NCBI GenBank assembly: GCA_002633005.1
Contig: NMRA01000275.1
Span: 121,282 to 185,281 of the forward strand
Length of the DNA stretch: 64,000 bases
Direction: 5' to 3'
Source: Phoronis australis
Taxonomy: Eukaryota; Phoronida; Phoronidae
Below the pieces are notes generated by a model. The model made no database searches. It saw nothing but the letters and a program-made list of their open reading frames with translations, and had not been told where the DNA came from. Made by a program: the position numbers and the translations under genes. Positions 25,101 to 38,002 of the stretch are shown piece by piece. Within the stretch, counting starts at the first letter, position 1. Each line of letters begins with the position of its first letter.

Positions 25101-28100
25101 CAAAAGAAATAATGTGCACGTCATTATTTATGTGAATTAGCCACGAAACTGAAAATCTACTTACTTGTCGGGGGGCCGAGAAGTCGGGTTCCCCTTCCAC
25201 AGACCGTCAGGGCAAAGGTTGTACAGTAACAATGATTTGAATAAAGTATTTGTATTTCTAAATAAAGATTCAGCTAACATGTGACCATAGCACATAAAAT
25301 CGAGTAATTGTTTCACAAACAGCTTTCTGTCAGCAAACACTGAATTAGCATGCGCTCACACGACCTCGTGTGCCCGGTAAATTACCTTTATCAGTTGCCG
25401 GCATCAAAAGCCGGTAACGCAGTGGTTTATTCATTGCTGGCTTCTCAACATTTGCACTCATGAATACTGCAAAGGCTTTACAAATTGTATCTAATGAGAC
25501 AGACTTTGTTTCAGTTTTATATAAGCATTGGTTAGGATAAGAATAATTCATTTTGAAACAAAACGCAGAATAATATACGTCTTCATGGCAACTCGCCCGG
25601 CGCCAATCCCGACTTAGTCAAGAGCTCATCCGACGACGACTTCAAGGGTCGGATCGTTAGGTTTCACAAGCTATCAGTTCGAACCGGAATACACGGATCA
25701 TAAAATACTAGAGAGGTGCCGTGAACATACACAGGCAACGGAACGTATGGATAGTTCTTTGGTAAGCCGGAATTCGTAAGAGAAATCACTGTCGACGAAA
25801 TGCCGGCCACAGACACGGAGATGTTTCACAGCCTCATACTTGCTATTAACAGCGTACCTTTCATTATTCACTACCGCGAGCCACTTCCTAAGCGTTTCGG
25901 GCACTCGAGGAAGTCGAAAAAACGATATACCCGCTTTCTTCGCAGCTTCATAGTTCGGACAAGCAAGAACGATGGACCGCAATATAGCGGCATTCACTCT
26001 GCAGATGAACCACTGACGTCGCTGCGTCGTTTTTCACATTCCTCACAGGTTAACGCGACGCCTCTCGTCAAGGTGAGGTCCACGGTTTAAGAGGCGATGT
26101 GGATATAGACCGATTAAGACGGTAAAAAAGACTAATTAAGTAGGAGGGCATTCTCCTTTAAAAGTACCGGATAAAACTTCAGCGGCTCTAAAAACTTCTT
26201 GTCAAAACAATTTTTTGTTTGTTTGGACAAAGTTTGGTGAAATGATTTACCAATATGAAAAAACAATTACTTGAAAATTTGTCATATTAATAATAATCTT
26301 TTAAACCAAGTTATTTTAAGAGATTTTATAAAGGATCTCAAATGGACCATCCGAGAACCGCCGAGTGAAAAACCTTGAATAAAATTTATCCTTTTGATTT
26401 TGTCTGGTTTATTTTTCCAAATGAAATTGTAAAATAATTTCTCTAGTATTTCAACGATTTCATCCGGCGGTGAGAGCAGAGAGAAGATGAACCAACTTTG
26501 AAAGTACCAATGACTTAAGTACGGTAATACGTCCTAGAGGGGTTAAAGACCTCTTTGACCAAGTTCTTAAAACATTATGAATCTTCCTGATTTTTCCGGT
26601 GTAGTTAAAATGAATCACATTTGATAAATCGATATGGAACTTAATCTCAAGAATACTTATCGAATCCGTGCTCCAAGAAAGTTTTTAGTCCTCACAGAAA
26701 AATCTGTGGTCGAGTCTCATGGATCCAGTCCAGATACAATGGGTTTTGTCTAGATTGTTTTGTCTAGATTGTTTTGTCTAGATTGTTTTGTCTAGATTGT
26801 GTTTTAAGCCCGAATATTTATGAATCTGATCTAAAAGACCGAGAGAATTTTTTAACGATTCATTGGAACCACCCAGACAAAGAACTGTTTCGTCTGCATA
26901 TTGAATATTGTTCAGTTCTAGCTGACCAGCATTCAATCCTTTTATATTATCATTATGCCGAAATACTATAGCTACAATTTCGGCACATAAAATCGATAAA
27001 TACGGAGAGAGAGAGGATCTCATTGCCTGCAAGCAGAGCCAATCTCAAAATAATTCGAGTGTAACTATGATGAAAAGCGCATAATTTAGCTCCATTGTTT
27101 AAAATATAGGCCCATTTGATGACGTCTCAACCAAAATTGAAGACGCGTAAAATTTCATGTATAAATTTCAAAGAAACAGAGTCGTATACTTTTTCCAAAT
27201 CGGCAGTAATAAGGAGCCCTGGAATGTTACTTTCTTCAGTAAATTGAATCAAATCATGAATAGTTCTTGTGTTTTCACCAATGAGCCTACCTTTTATAAA
27301 GCCCGCCTGACTACGAGTAATTAAATAACTGATTACTGATCTAATGCGTTGGGCAATGCAGCCAGACAAGATTTTGTACCTGGTATTGAGCAGTGAGACT
27401 GTTCCCCAGGTGCCGAGGAATTTTCTAGGCTTATTTGATTTTAGTATAATACTTATTATTCCTTGATGCTGACTGTCAGGTAAATGACCACGATCATAAC
27501 TATTATTGAAAGATTGCACGAAAAAGACTGATAAATCTGCTCAGAAGAATTTATAGAACTCTGTTAAGAAACCATCAGGGCCAGGCGTTTTATTATTTTT
27601 CATATTTTTAAAATATTTAGAGCTTCATTAATTGAGACAGGCTTATCAAATTTTTATTTTCACAGTTATCCATTTTTTATAATTACAGTGACCAAAATCA
27701 AATTAAAAATTTTGTAAGGAGTCATCTTTACAGGTATAGAACAATTTATAAAAATTATGTATTTCGGTAAGCAATTCTATTTGATTTGAAATGAAATTGC
27801 CTTGGACAGTATTTAGTTTAGTAATATTATTATTTCGCTTTCTAAGTTGGAAAAATATCTTGATGGTTTCTCACCATGCTCTATCCATTTTGCGCGAGAA
27901 CGTATAATATGTTTTTTCAGTTGTTCTTCTCCATAACTTTCCAATTCTCTATTTGTCTTATCTAGAAGTTCATCTAGCAATGGGGATTGGACCTGCTATG
28001 ACAAAGTAAATAGAAAGGCTCATTTGTCCTCTAAATTCTTGTTAAAATTCTTACTTTCAGTAAATTTTCTTTTTACAAAAATTAATAGTTTTATCTCTTG

Positions 28101-31100
28101 TTGTCAAATAGTCGATATTCAATGAAAATATCTGTTTTTTTGTTTCATGCTATCATCAAGGTTGTCCCAAAGACAAGTATGGCCCGAGTTGTTCTTTGGT
28201 ATGCCGCAAATGTGTCAATGGTGGAATATGCCATGATTCCATTGGACAGTGCGTGTGTCCACCGGGGTTTCATGGACCTTCTTGCGAACAAGGTATGTGC
28301 AAGTATCATTTGGAACTAATTGAATAATTCTGCGAGACCATAAACAAATGACGTTATGCGAGTCGCTCAACATTACTACTTGGCTGGGTGCAAATTCATT
28401 ATTCTTTTTAAGATTATGAAGGATCTTGTTGAGCCAAATATCTACAAACTACACATTTTTGCTCAGTAAAAGCATTTTCTGAAAGTAAAAAGCCTGTAGA
28501 ATTTGATTTTCGACTTTTTACCAATGTGTAATTAATTGGGTCACGTGATCATGTCTTTTTCGTAAAATTAAGTAAAAACAAGCGAAACAACGGCATCAAT
28601 AACATGATTCAAATTTATCTGATATAAATGTTCAAGGTGAGATCTCAAAAACGCTGTTACAGTTTTCTAAAGTATTAGTTCGTTTTCGTTTCATTCATGA
28701 AAATCACAAAAGTCTTATTCTGGTAGCCCCTCACGCAAAAAATTAGCGTGTTGAAGAACAGTGCATAAATAATAGTATCTAAACGTTTCATATGAATCCA
28801 ATTAGCTGTTTTTGACACATTAGGTCCTTAGCTCTATTTCAACCAATAAAGCATAAAGATGGTCCAAGGTGATCAGTGCGACGAGCCTTCCTGAGCGGCA
28901 TGTGTAGGTCTGGTACAACAATATTTTAAACTAGTTATTGAGATGTTGGGAGAACATCTTATTCCAGTATTTAGCTATCCCTTATTCTTGATATAATGGA
29001 ATCACAGAAATGATAATTCCACATTTCCCATAAATTTAACTTTTCGTCGCGCAAAAGAGAGGAATTTTCCTTGTTTCAGTTCATCGTGACGTTTGACCTT
29101 TCATTTGACCTTGACTTTGACCTTGCATCAATAAAATAATATCAGAAATGGACTGTCCGTCCCAGAAAATATTGGAAACCATAAATTTCAGGATCCTACA
29201 CTGCACAAAGTGCAACCAAGTTAATTTCATTCTCCTAACCACATATAATAAATTTCGAAAAGAAAACTTTACAGGAAACAACATTGCAGGGTCAACTTTT
29301 CGGCAACTAGACTATATGACATGAAGAAGCCAAATTTAGACATTTTGCTGGAGTCCTGCATAACGTTAAATAGTTCGTCCTGAGTTGATTATAATTTATT
29401 AGTCTAGAACTTCGCACGTCGTCACATTTGTTCAAATAGTTATAACATATGTGAAATACATACACAAAATGTACCGAGAGTAGCGTACACGAAGTAATAT
29501 CCCTCGAGACGTTATTTCGCGTATAGACCTCGGCCTTTGATCTTGGTCGATACACGGAATAATGTCGCTTCGAATTCCTGAGATTTTTTCATTTTTTCCG
29601 CAGATTTTTTAAATACTTCACTCAGACTGTTCACGTGGCGGATCACACACTATATGTATGTACTTGCGCGTTTGGTTGGCTGCAAGTTTTCTCTTGTAAA
29701 AGAAACAGTTTTAATTGTAAAGATTTATTACTTGAAAAGAGATATTAGAAATAAAAACAACGGTGACTTTGAAAGTTTGATGATCTAACACGCTAAAGAG
29801 TTGATACTGCCCTACCTTTTGAACTTTCCATGCCAGTGGTCACTGTTGAAGTAGTGCGGGAGGTGTACTTATACTAACTTGTAGGCGTCCATAGTAGTCC
29901 TATGTTGTGTAGTTCTGAATATAGTAGAATCGTTTTAGCGATTTCGAGTCAAATGCAATGAGTGCTGGCGTAGGGTATCTGTTAATGCACATCCCTATCC
30001 AAATGACGCATCGACCGACACGTATAGACAAGAATGGACTACAATGTGTCGGCGAATTCTAGATTTGCTTTGCTGTCGTGATTGCATTTTTGCACGGTTC
30101 CGATGAAAACCATCCACTTAGCATCTTTAGGCAACAAATTATGGAATTGTTTCAAAATGGTTGCTAGGTTGGGTGTAAATTTACCGTAAAATTCGCAAGT
30201 TCGAGAAACGACCTCAGTTGCTTCAAACTTATCTGTTACGCTCATAATGAACAAGGCTGCGTCGTGCGCGACGGCCGCCAGGGAAACCAGACTAACAGTC
30301 TAATGCATTACCGTTCAACACTTTACTGGAATGTTTCATGTGGGTGAAATAAATAAATCCATTTTAGAAAAATTTAGAAATGTTCTTCATCGTTTCTTAT
30401 CGTTTTAATGTATCACTTAGGTTTGATCGCAGAGCGCTGAATTTATGATGGAAGTGCTTAACCTCATTTGTTTTGCGAATTCCCTGAAAGACGAATTAAC
30501 CAATTCTGTCAGAAACTAATTGGAAACGTTTGTGAGCCATTTGACGCTTTCCTTTCAGCTTGTGGTACGAATACGTATGGAAGCACCTGCCAATATATGT
30601 GTGACGAAAATGAATTGGGAAATCCTAGAGCATGCGAAAAAAGATTGTTTTGTATGAAAGATCCTTATGGATGCTCTTGTTACGCTGGGTTTAAAGGACT
30701 CGAGTGTATGGAAGGTACGTGATAGTCCAAACTAACTTGAAAATACTTTTGTTTTATACCACTTACAGTAATGAACTTGGTTTGAAAAGTTTCCTTCTTA
30801 GTCAAACTGAAGATGAGTTGCGGGCTTCAAAACATCTGGCTCTTGGTTTTTTCTTAAGATTCGACTCTACAACCTAGTTGGCTTGTCGTTTTATGGTCAG
30901 AATGCTCGACGCAAAAAATGACACGTCATGACAATAACGAAATGTCAGGTTCTTTACAAACTCAAAAATCACCTTTCATCGTAGTAAGGTGTAAGTTGAG
31001 ATGGATTCTATAACGATAAGAGGGCTGGTATGAATCATAAGTTTGCTTCTTAGAAGAAAGATGGTTCAAAGAAGAAGGCAGACGTTTTTAGTGTCATTTT

Positions 31101-34100
31101 GATTAAATTGCGATTTTCTTGGTGCCATTGATAAGTTGATTATATTCCCCGAGAGCTCCCATTAAAGGCGAAGGCAACCTTTTTCCATGTCATTTTGAGC
31201 TAAAATTAGGTTGGTTGGTTAGCCTAGACATATTTTCCACTTAATTACAGCTTTTCGTAATTTTATTAATTACTCGTCCGCTACTGCGGAAGTGACGTTT
31301 TAGGAGGCAAGAATTTCGCGCCAATTTCTTTTCATACAGTCTGACAGTGAGAGCTGCCGAGTCAGTCATTGTTCTACCTCGGTTGTGTTAAGTTCCGTCG
31401 TCGTTTGCTTTCATTCACTAGTCAGTCAACATGCCACACTGTTGCTGCGTACCGGAATTTACTAGTTATCGGCTCACGCGCGCTTTCGGAGTACCTTTCC
31501 ATCGCTTTCCGATGGATGACACACTTCGCCGTACTTGGCTCGTTCGTGTGAAGAACGCAGCGTTACCCGTCCATGCAACGTACAAAGCAGTGGAGAATTA
31601 CCGTGTGTGTGGCAAGCACTTTCTGCCCTCCGGTTACGAAAGGGATTTGTACGCTGAACTGATGAAGGTCCCTGCGAAACAACGCCTGAAGAAGGATGCC
31701 ATTCCGTCTGTGTTGATTCCCGGCAGTGCCCCGTCCCCACCCGCCGAGAAGTGCGTTTTTGAGGCCAGAAGCTTTGCGAGCTGTGGCCAGTACAGTGATT
31801 GGAGCCAGTGGAGGCACTTCATCTACTGTCACCCCGCCAGCTTTTTTCCACGCACTTCGGATTGTGTTTGACATCGGATTACGTCAGTTTGTAGTATGTT
31901 GGACCGTAATATGCTTTTTACATAGTCTTAATCAGAATGCCTGGATGTAAGCATTATAAGCTCTCGAGGTGCACAGGAATTAAGTCTCAACGTTTTAGTG
32001 GTTGACACAATCTATCGTAATTGGCTCGTTCGTATCAAGACTGCAGCGTTGCCCGTTCGCGACACGAATGAAGCGGTGCAAGACAATCGAGCCTGCGTCG
32101 CATAGCCTATTTCTTACGGTCGGATTACATGAGGGATGTGTACGCAGAGACCATGAAGATGCCTGTACTCAACATGTTTTGGAGACCTTACCGTTAGTAT
32201 TTCCCCTAGTTTCTCTGCTCCGTCGCTACCGGTTGGGAATGTTCTTGATACGCGAGGCGTCGTAAGCTGAAGAGACTGCAGTGACACAGGCGTTTGTACA
32301 TTTACCGCAGACAGCAACCAGGACAGCTTCACCATGTACGTCTGCACGAGGTTCTTGTTTTTGTAGTAGCCGTCTCCTGACATTTCCGGTTCACTGCAGG
32401 TCACTCAACTGGGTTTGTTTTATATTTATGTAGGATCATCGGAGAATACTCGCTGTAAGCAAATAATAGCTGCATTTTTAAATATACAATCAACGGATGC
32501 TCACAATGAATCAGTGCATAGAAGAAGCTGGCGGGGAATGATTCAGGCTGTGAACGTCCCTTCCGTAGTGACGCATCCATAGGTAAATAGAACTGGGGGG
32601 AATTCATCGTCTACGAAAAACAAACAAATCGTATTTGCACTAAGAATGGTTACCTTCTTGTGTAAGTGTTTGGTCACATCTCATAATGATCGCCTGAAAC
32701 TTCACACTATATTAAGTGTGACTTCTGTTTTTGCTCCTAATGTCCAAGAAATGCGCAAATGAACATAATTCGTAAGTGCCCGTGTTTAGTAGAGAACTCA
32801 TGATCAATTGTATAACTGTTACTGGGATTTTTTCTTTTGGTGAGAAAACTAGTTTCATGAAAAATATTAGCTAAAGAAGTGGGTAGTTTAGATTTCCTTT
32901 CTTCATTTATTGTAGTAATGTGGGGTCAGGATTAAATACTTCAGAAACAAACTCATCAGTTACCTGTGGATGTGGTCATCATAGCTGTAACTCCTTAGTT
33001 TTCAGCCATTTCATTGTATATACCATATAAAAGTTTTAATTTATTTTTAATTCAATTTGTAAATTTGATTTGTAACACATTCATTTTTTAGTAATTTAAT
33101 GTAACCTAATTTATTTAATTTAATTTATTGCTGAGAAAGGACCATGCAGTATATTAGCCTTTGGCTAAAGCATGATTTAATATCTATTGTATTTTATCCT
33201 CTATAAATAAAGTTTATTATTCGTTATTGTTATTGTTATGGAGATAAATACGGGAAACAATATCCGCATTACATTCGACTGATTTAAAGTGTATGGGTTA
33301 AATGGCTGATCTTCAGGAAGAGAGACACGGCTTGTGTAGTATAGGTTATTAGAGTGCCCTTGGCTACTGTGGTGCTCCTTGTGGCAAATTGGACTATCAT
33401 CATGGCTGCACATATATTTATCAAGGTCTTTGCTGGTTCTTCATGAAGTTAGGCATAAAGCTTTCTACTTAGAAAAGCACCATAGGTGTTGATTTTTGGA
33501 ATGGTGTGACAACTGCAGGTCGGCCTTACTAAATACTATTTTTCATTGATCTTCGTGAAATTTGGCCTAACGAGAAAGCACAACTACCGTGGGAATTTGT
33601 GATGCACGCTGTGGGACATACTGTATCAACGCTCTATTTTTTTCTTGTATAGTTTTTACTGCAGGCAGTTTGGGTCATCACTCGAGGTTGTTCAGAACGA
33701 CTGACGGGAGGTTTGGTGTTGTATAGGGATAAATCGCATTTTAATTTCTCTTAACTCGTCATATTTAAGGGACTATAATTGTACGTCTTGCTGTATTTTT
33801 AAGTCTTTTCAGCGTGCCCCCCTAACACATTTGGTGCAGACTGCACCCAGCAGTGTCATTGTAAAGGTGGGGCTACAGCGTGCAACCGCCAAACTGGAGA
33901 ATGCAGTGACGGGTGCATGGAAGGTTGGTTGGGCCAGACATGCCAACTATTGGAATCAGACATAGAGGACGGTAAGTACACAATAATCACACAAATTCGC
34001 CCGCACTTTTCCCTTCGCGACGGCTTCGTCCAAGCGGTGTTCATGACAGCCAATGTACTAATTGAACTCACAACCAGAGTAGCTGGAATTATACGTAATG

Positions 34101-37100
34101 ACGGGAAACGGCGTTTTCCCGGATTGTTTTGAAAAACCCTCGACCCCCACAACCCCCTCGACCCACGACCCTCTCGACCTACGACCTTTGGAAATAGAAT
34201 ATCTTTGCGCTTTTTACACACTTCATAACCATAATACCTCGCTGAGTGACTTTCCCAAATCTGCTTTGGCACAAGATTAAAAATAGAAAGTGGAGTAAGA
34301 ACAAGATCTGAAAGAGTGGATTCTGAGTGTGCTAACGTTGTCACGGAAATAGTTCCTCGAGCGGCTACCAATGACCCTGCTCCACTGAACTTACGGAGAG
34401 ACAACACTAACGTGAAATTTCACATTTTTATTATTTGTTTTCTGTTGTATACTCGTTAATAATACACTCCATGTAACGTTGAGATACGTTTCTAGTTAAT
34501 AGTTTGTTTTTTTAAACTGTATTTATTGAAGAAATTACATATTCGTCGTTTCTTCACACCCGCCCAAAAAAGCTTGAACCTGCCATTCACTGAAGAGCAG
34601 ACGAGACGATTACACTCTGGCGGGAACGACATTTGTAACATTGGCAGGACTTTGATTTGATTTGCTCACGTTGTTTTTTTTTTCTGTTTTTGGCTTTCCG
34701 GAATCGACTCTCTTAATTGCAAAAAACAGGGAAAAGGCAGCCGAGCTCACGGCCAGACTCCGTTGGTCCTGCAAGTGAGCGCTTGTTCTATGTTTAGATG
34801 AAGTCAAACTTGTGTAGACTGGGTCGAAAGGGTTGTGGGCTATGGGTCGAGGGGGTCGTGGGGCTTGAGGATCGAGGGAGTTTTAGAACAATCCCATTTT
34901 CTGTGATTACTTTTGGTCTGAACTCTGGTTGCTAGAAATCTGATTTAAATGATATGCTTCTAAGGTTCAGAAGTTGTTTTTATATGTAGAATTATTTTAT
35001 CTTTCTTTCAAAGAATCTCCAAGAAAAGTCATCGAGTAGATTCAGGACTTGCGAGAGCGGCAGTAAGGGTGCATCTCCGAATCTTGAAATGAGGTTGCCT
35101 CGGGGAAGTGTTGTAGGTCGACAAGCTATATGACAAATTGTGTCGTCTCTCTGCATACTCATCTGCCTATGAGCTAACTATGTCCCACTGGATCACACTA
35201 GGTCAAGTTTCTAGCTCCTCAGCTCGGTTTTATCATATATTAATAAAGTACAGTGCAATGGGCCCACATGCGCTGCCTGCACATGTCTGGTAGAACGTGT
35301 ACCAGGTCGCCTGCAATTATTTTTATATAACTATGTAATAGCTGAATTAAATTAGTCATTAATTTAAATGTGTCGGGATTTGCATGTTTCTGTAAATCAA
35401 CGTTAGGCTGCACTTGATAGACTTCGCGGGCTCTGCAGGGGTTATCGGGTTAAGACATTTGATTGGTTTTCGATAACTTCTGAAAACATGTCTTACCTGG
35501 TTGACTCGGCGAACTCAATATAGTGCAGCCATAGTGCTCCATGATTTTGAGACTTTTTATATTATTATTTATTTACCAATCAAATGTAATCAACACATTG
35601 GCTGTTTCTGTATGTTTTGTTGTGATGCATTATAATGCAGACTCGTTGCAACGCAAAAGAACGATACTGATGCTGCCCTAAACCCAATTTGTGCTTGAAT
35701 GTCAAGTGTTTATTAACGCAACATTGATCGCATGAAGTTGCCACGTAACACCTTGTGACCATTTTTTTCATGTTCACGAAGTTTAAATATACTAAGATCT
35801 GACTTGTCAAAAGCAAATAGAATGTGTGTTGTCAACAAATTTTTTTCTGGGGGTCTGCATAATTCCTTAAAATTTACATGAAAATTGAGACTTTAACGTG
35901 TGAATAAGGATGAAAATATACTTGTTACCAACAAAATTCCTGGGACATTCACGAAGGTCACTAAGACGAGGAATATTGCATGATGGTGTTCATCATTTCG
36001 ATAATTAGATCCGATGAATCGTTTTCTGTCCTTCATTTGAAGTACTGACCCCCGGCCACCAGGTTACCACGACAACAAAAGCATTGACTACGGCGTTTCA
36101 GTATACACTGAGCATGATGGATGAATCCTCAGTAATCACCAATGCTCCCGTTACTTCGACCTCTAAACCGGACTATTCGACGATGACTACAGTTATCGAC
36201 GTTGTTGCCGATGGTGTCACGACTGGTACTGTTTTAATTTTTCTTTAGTTGCTATTATTTTTTGTTCTCATTTGATCTTTTACCCTAAGTAGAATTTCAT
36301 TTAGCAGGTTACTGGAGGTGACATTTGTTGATAGAACACGTGAAGCTGGTCTAGCCGACTCCTGAATAATCTCCGTCAAATTAATGAACAACACGAAAAT
36401 AAACGTGTGTTGTAATTTAGACTATGTAGACTGTCAAGGCTGCCTGAGAGTGACAGTGCATGTTTACCTTATTCCTTCATATTTTGTCAGGTTGTCCTTC
36501 ATCCTAATTACTTCATTTAATCTCAAGGCATTAATTAAAATTTTACCAATTTTGTAACATGTCATTAATTTTTTAGTTTGCTTGTCAGATCTCACACTAG
36601 ACGTTGCATTTCGTGTCAAATCGACATAAAACGTACATGTAACATTTGTATATTAAATAGCTCAAAACATTTTTGTCTTTATCACATCCAACGTGGCGGA
36701 TCTGTAGGACATTTTGATTTCAATATCACTCATAAACGACCCCAAAAACTGCATTTTTCAACTTTTCAGCATAGTAGACTCAAAGCTGGTCATTTCTAGA
36801 ACGAAACATTGTGCAAAGTCTGACCATATTCTGTTTAAAGATGAAAGCTTTACTCGCAGAGCTGTTTAGTCTATGTAACGCACCCCCCAAGAGATGCCTC
36901 CAAAGTGGATTGACCAAACATTACAAAAGTTGTTTGCGACTTCTCTTGGGAAACGTTTGTTTTAAAAATGAACAACAACGACTTTTACACACTCCTGCTG
37001 TTTATAAATGTTCCCAGAAAATGCTTTGTTTCAACTGAATGCCCATGGCTTTACCTGACTTTATACGCTGTATTGCTTGACTATTTTTATGCAGTTTTGT

Positions 37101-37920
37101 CAGCTAATAAATATATTATTATGTGTGACAGTACTTACCGTCGTCATGGCTGATTGGCAGAAAACCTAGGAAAATGATGAGTGACCTTGTGTTCAGAACA
37201 TTGCATTTTTAAATGTTCCCACAAAGTGTATTATTTTGGCGTACTGCAATGTATAATTCTAGACAAAATTTTAACAATGTAATTAAGTTGGGCAGATGGC
37301 ATGCTTGAAGAATGTATACAAGATGTCGAATAATTACGTCTCTTGACTAACCTCGCAAATGATTAGTTGGTAAATTTCTGTCGCTGAAACGTGACCTGTA
37401 TAGGGGTAGATCCCAGCGAATGGGAGCTCGCCGAGGACCTGATGTTCGACTCAGGTATCAGTTACACATAGAAAAGCATTTTGATTTGCAAACTAATATG
37501 CCTGGCTTCTTAGTATTCTGTCCCCCTTTTCGTCCACATTTTATTAGCGCTTCTTATAATTTTATTTTTAACTGTTCAAGTGATATATTTCCTCTTTTCC
37601 TCTGTTGTGAGTGACAGATGACAAATATACATTGCCCTCTCCTCCAATTACCAATTCCCCTTGGTTACTACTGTTCATCTAGTGGAACTTAACACCTTAC
37701 AATATGAAACAAACTTGGTGATACGTAGTAAGGTTTACCTGGACAAGATAGTCAACCTGTATGTACAACAAGATCGAGATCATTCCCTGCAAAAAATTGA
37801 AATTGTCGGCAAGGGTATTTTTTGCGAACTTGCACAATCTAATCAATTGTGACGAAAGATCACTTAACACAAAAGAAAAAAATTGACACACACATCAGGC
37901 CTATCTTCGGCGTGTCGCTC

Positions 37921-38002
<82 letters not shown>

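Larger units (their letters stand above)
12090..28160 (+). other. 16-kb repeat-filled intron between Ig2 and EGF1
   Basis: The flanking exons join in phase 1 (CGT G / GT TGT). Content in order: hairpin-prone GTCGCACCCGG/CGGGTGCGAC near 12265-12325; no feature 12740-14020; tRNA-like piece 14027-14098; no feature 14100-15000; LINE fragment 15030-15680; ATGAAATTTG-type repeats 15780-16330; Penelope-like relic 16730-17760; SINE heads and palindrome 18050-18716; LINE tail 19060-19830; unassigned 19830-20990; transposon-like pseudogene 21000-22080; degenerate G-rich repeat 22590-23020; unassigned 23020-24500; THAP element 24510-26157; LINE 26250-28080. Confidence 0.75.
31166..32270 (+). mobile_element. 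Third THAP element, right end not found
   Basis: The left terminus AGGCGAAGGCAACCTTTTTC at 31166, preceded by TTAA (31162-31165), closely resembles the right terminus of the element at 3638-6514, and the following 150 bp (GGAAGTGACGTTTTAGGAGG) matches that element's arm. The body holds one fairly well kept THAP frame and a second, more decayed one. No matching right end was seen before the next exon, so 32270 is only where similarity stops. Confidence 0.6.

Noticed and set aside
33856-34407. A 183-residue minus-strand open frame
   Set aside because: It overlaps the EGF3 exon and the arm of the fold-back element, with no recognisable domain; shadow frame.
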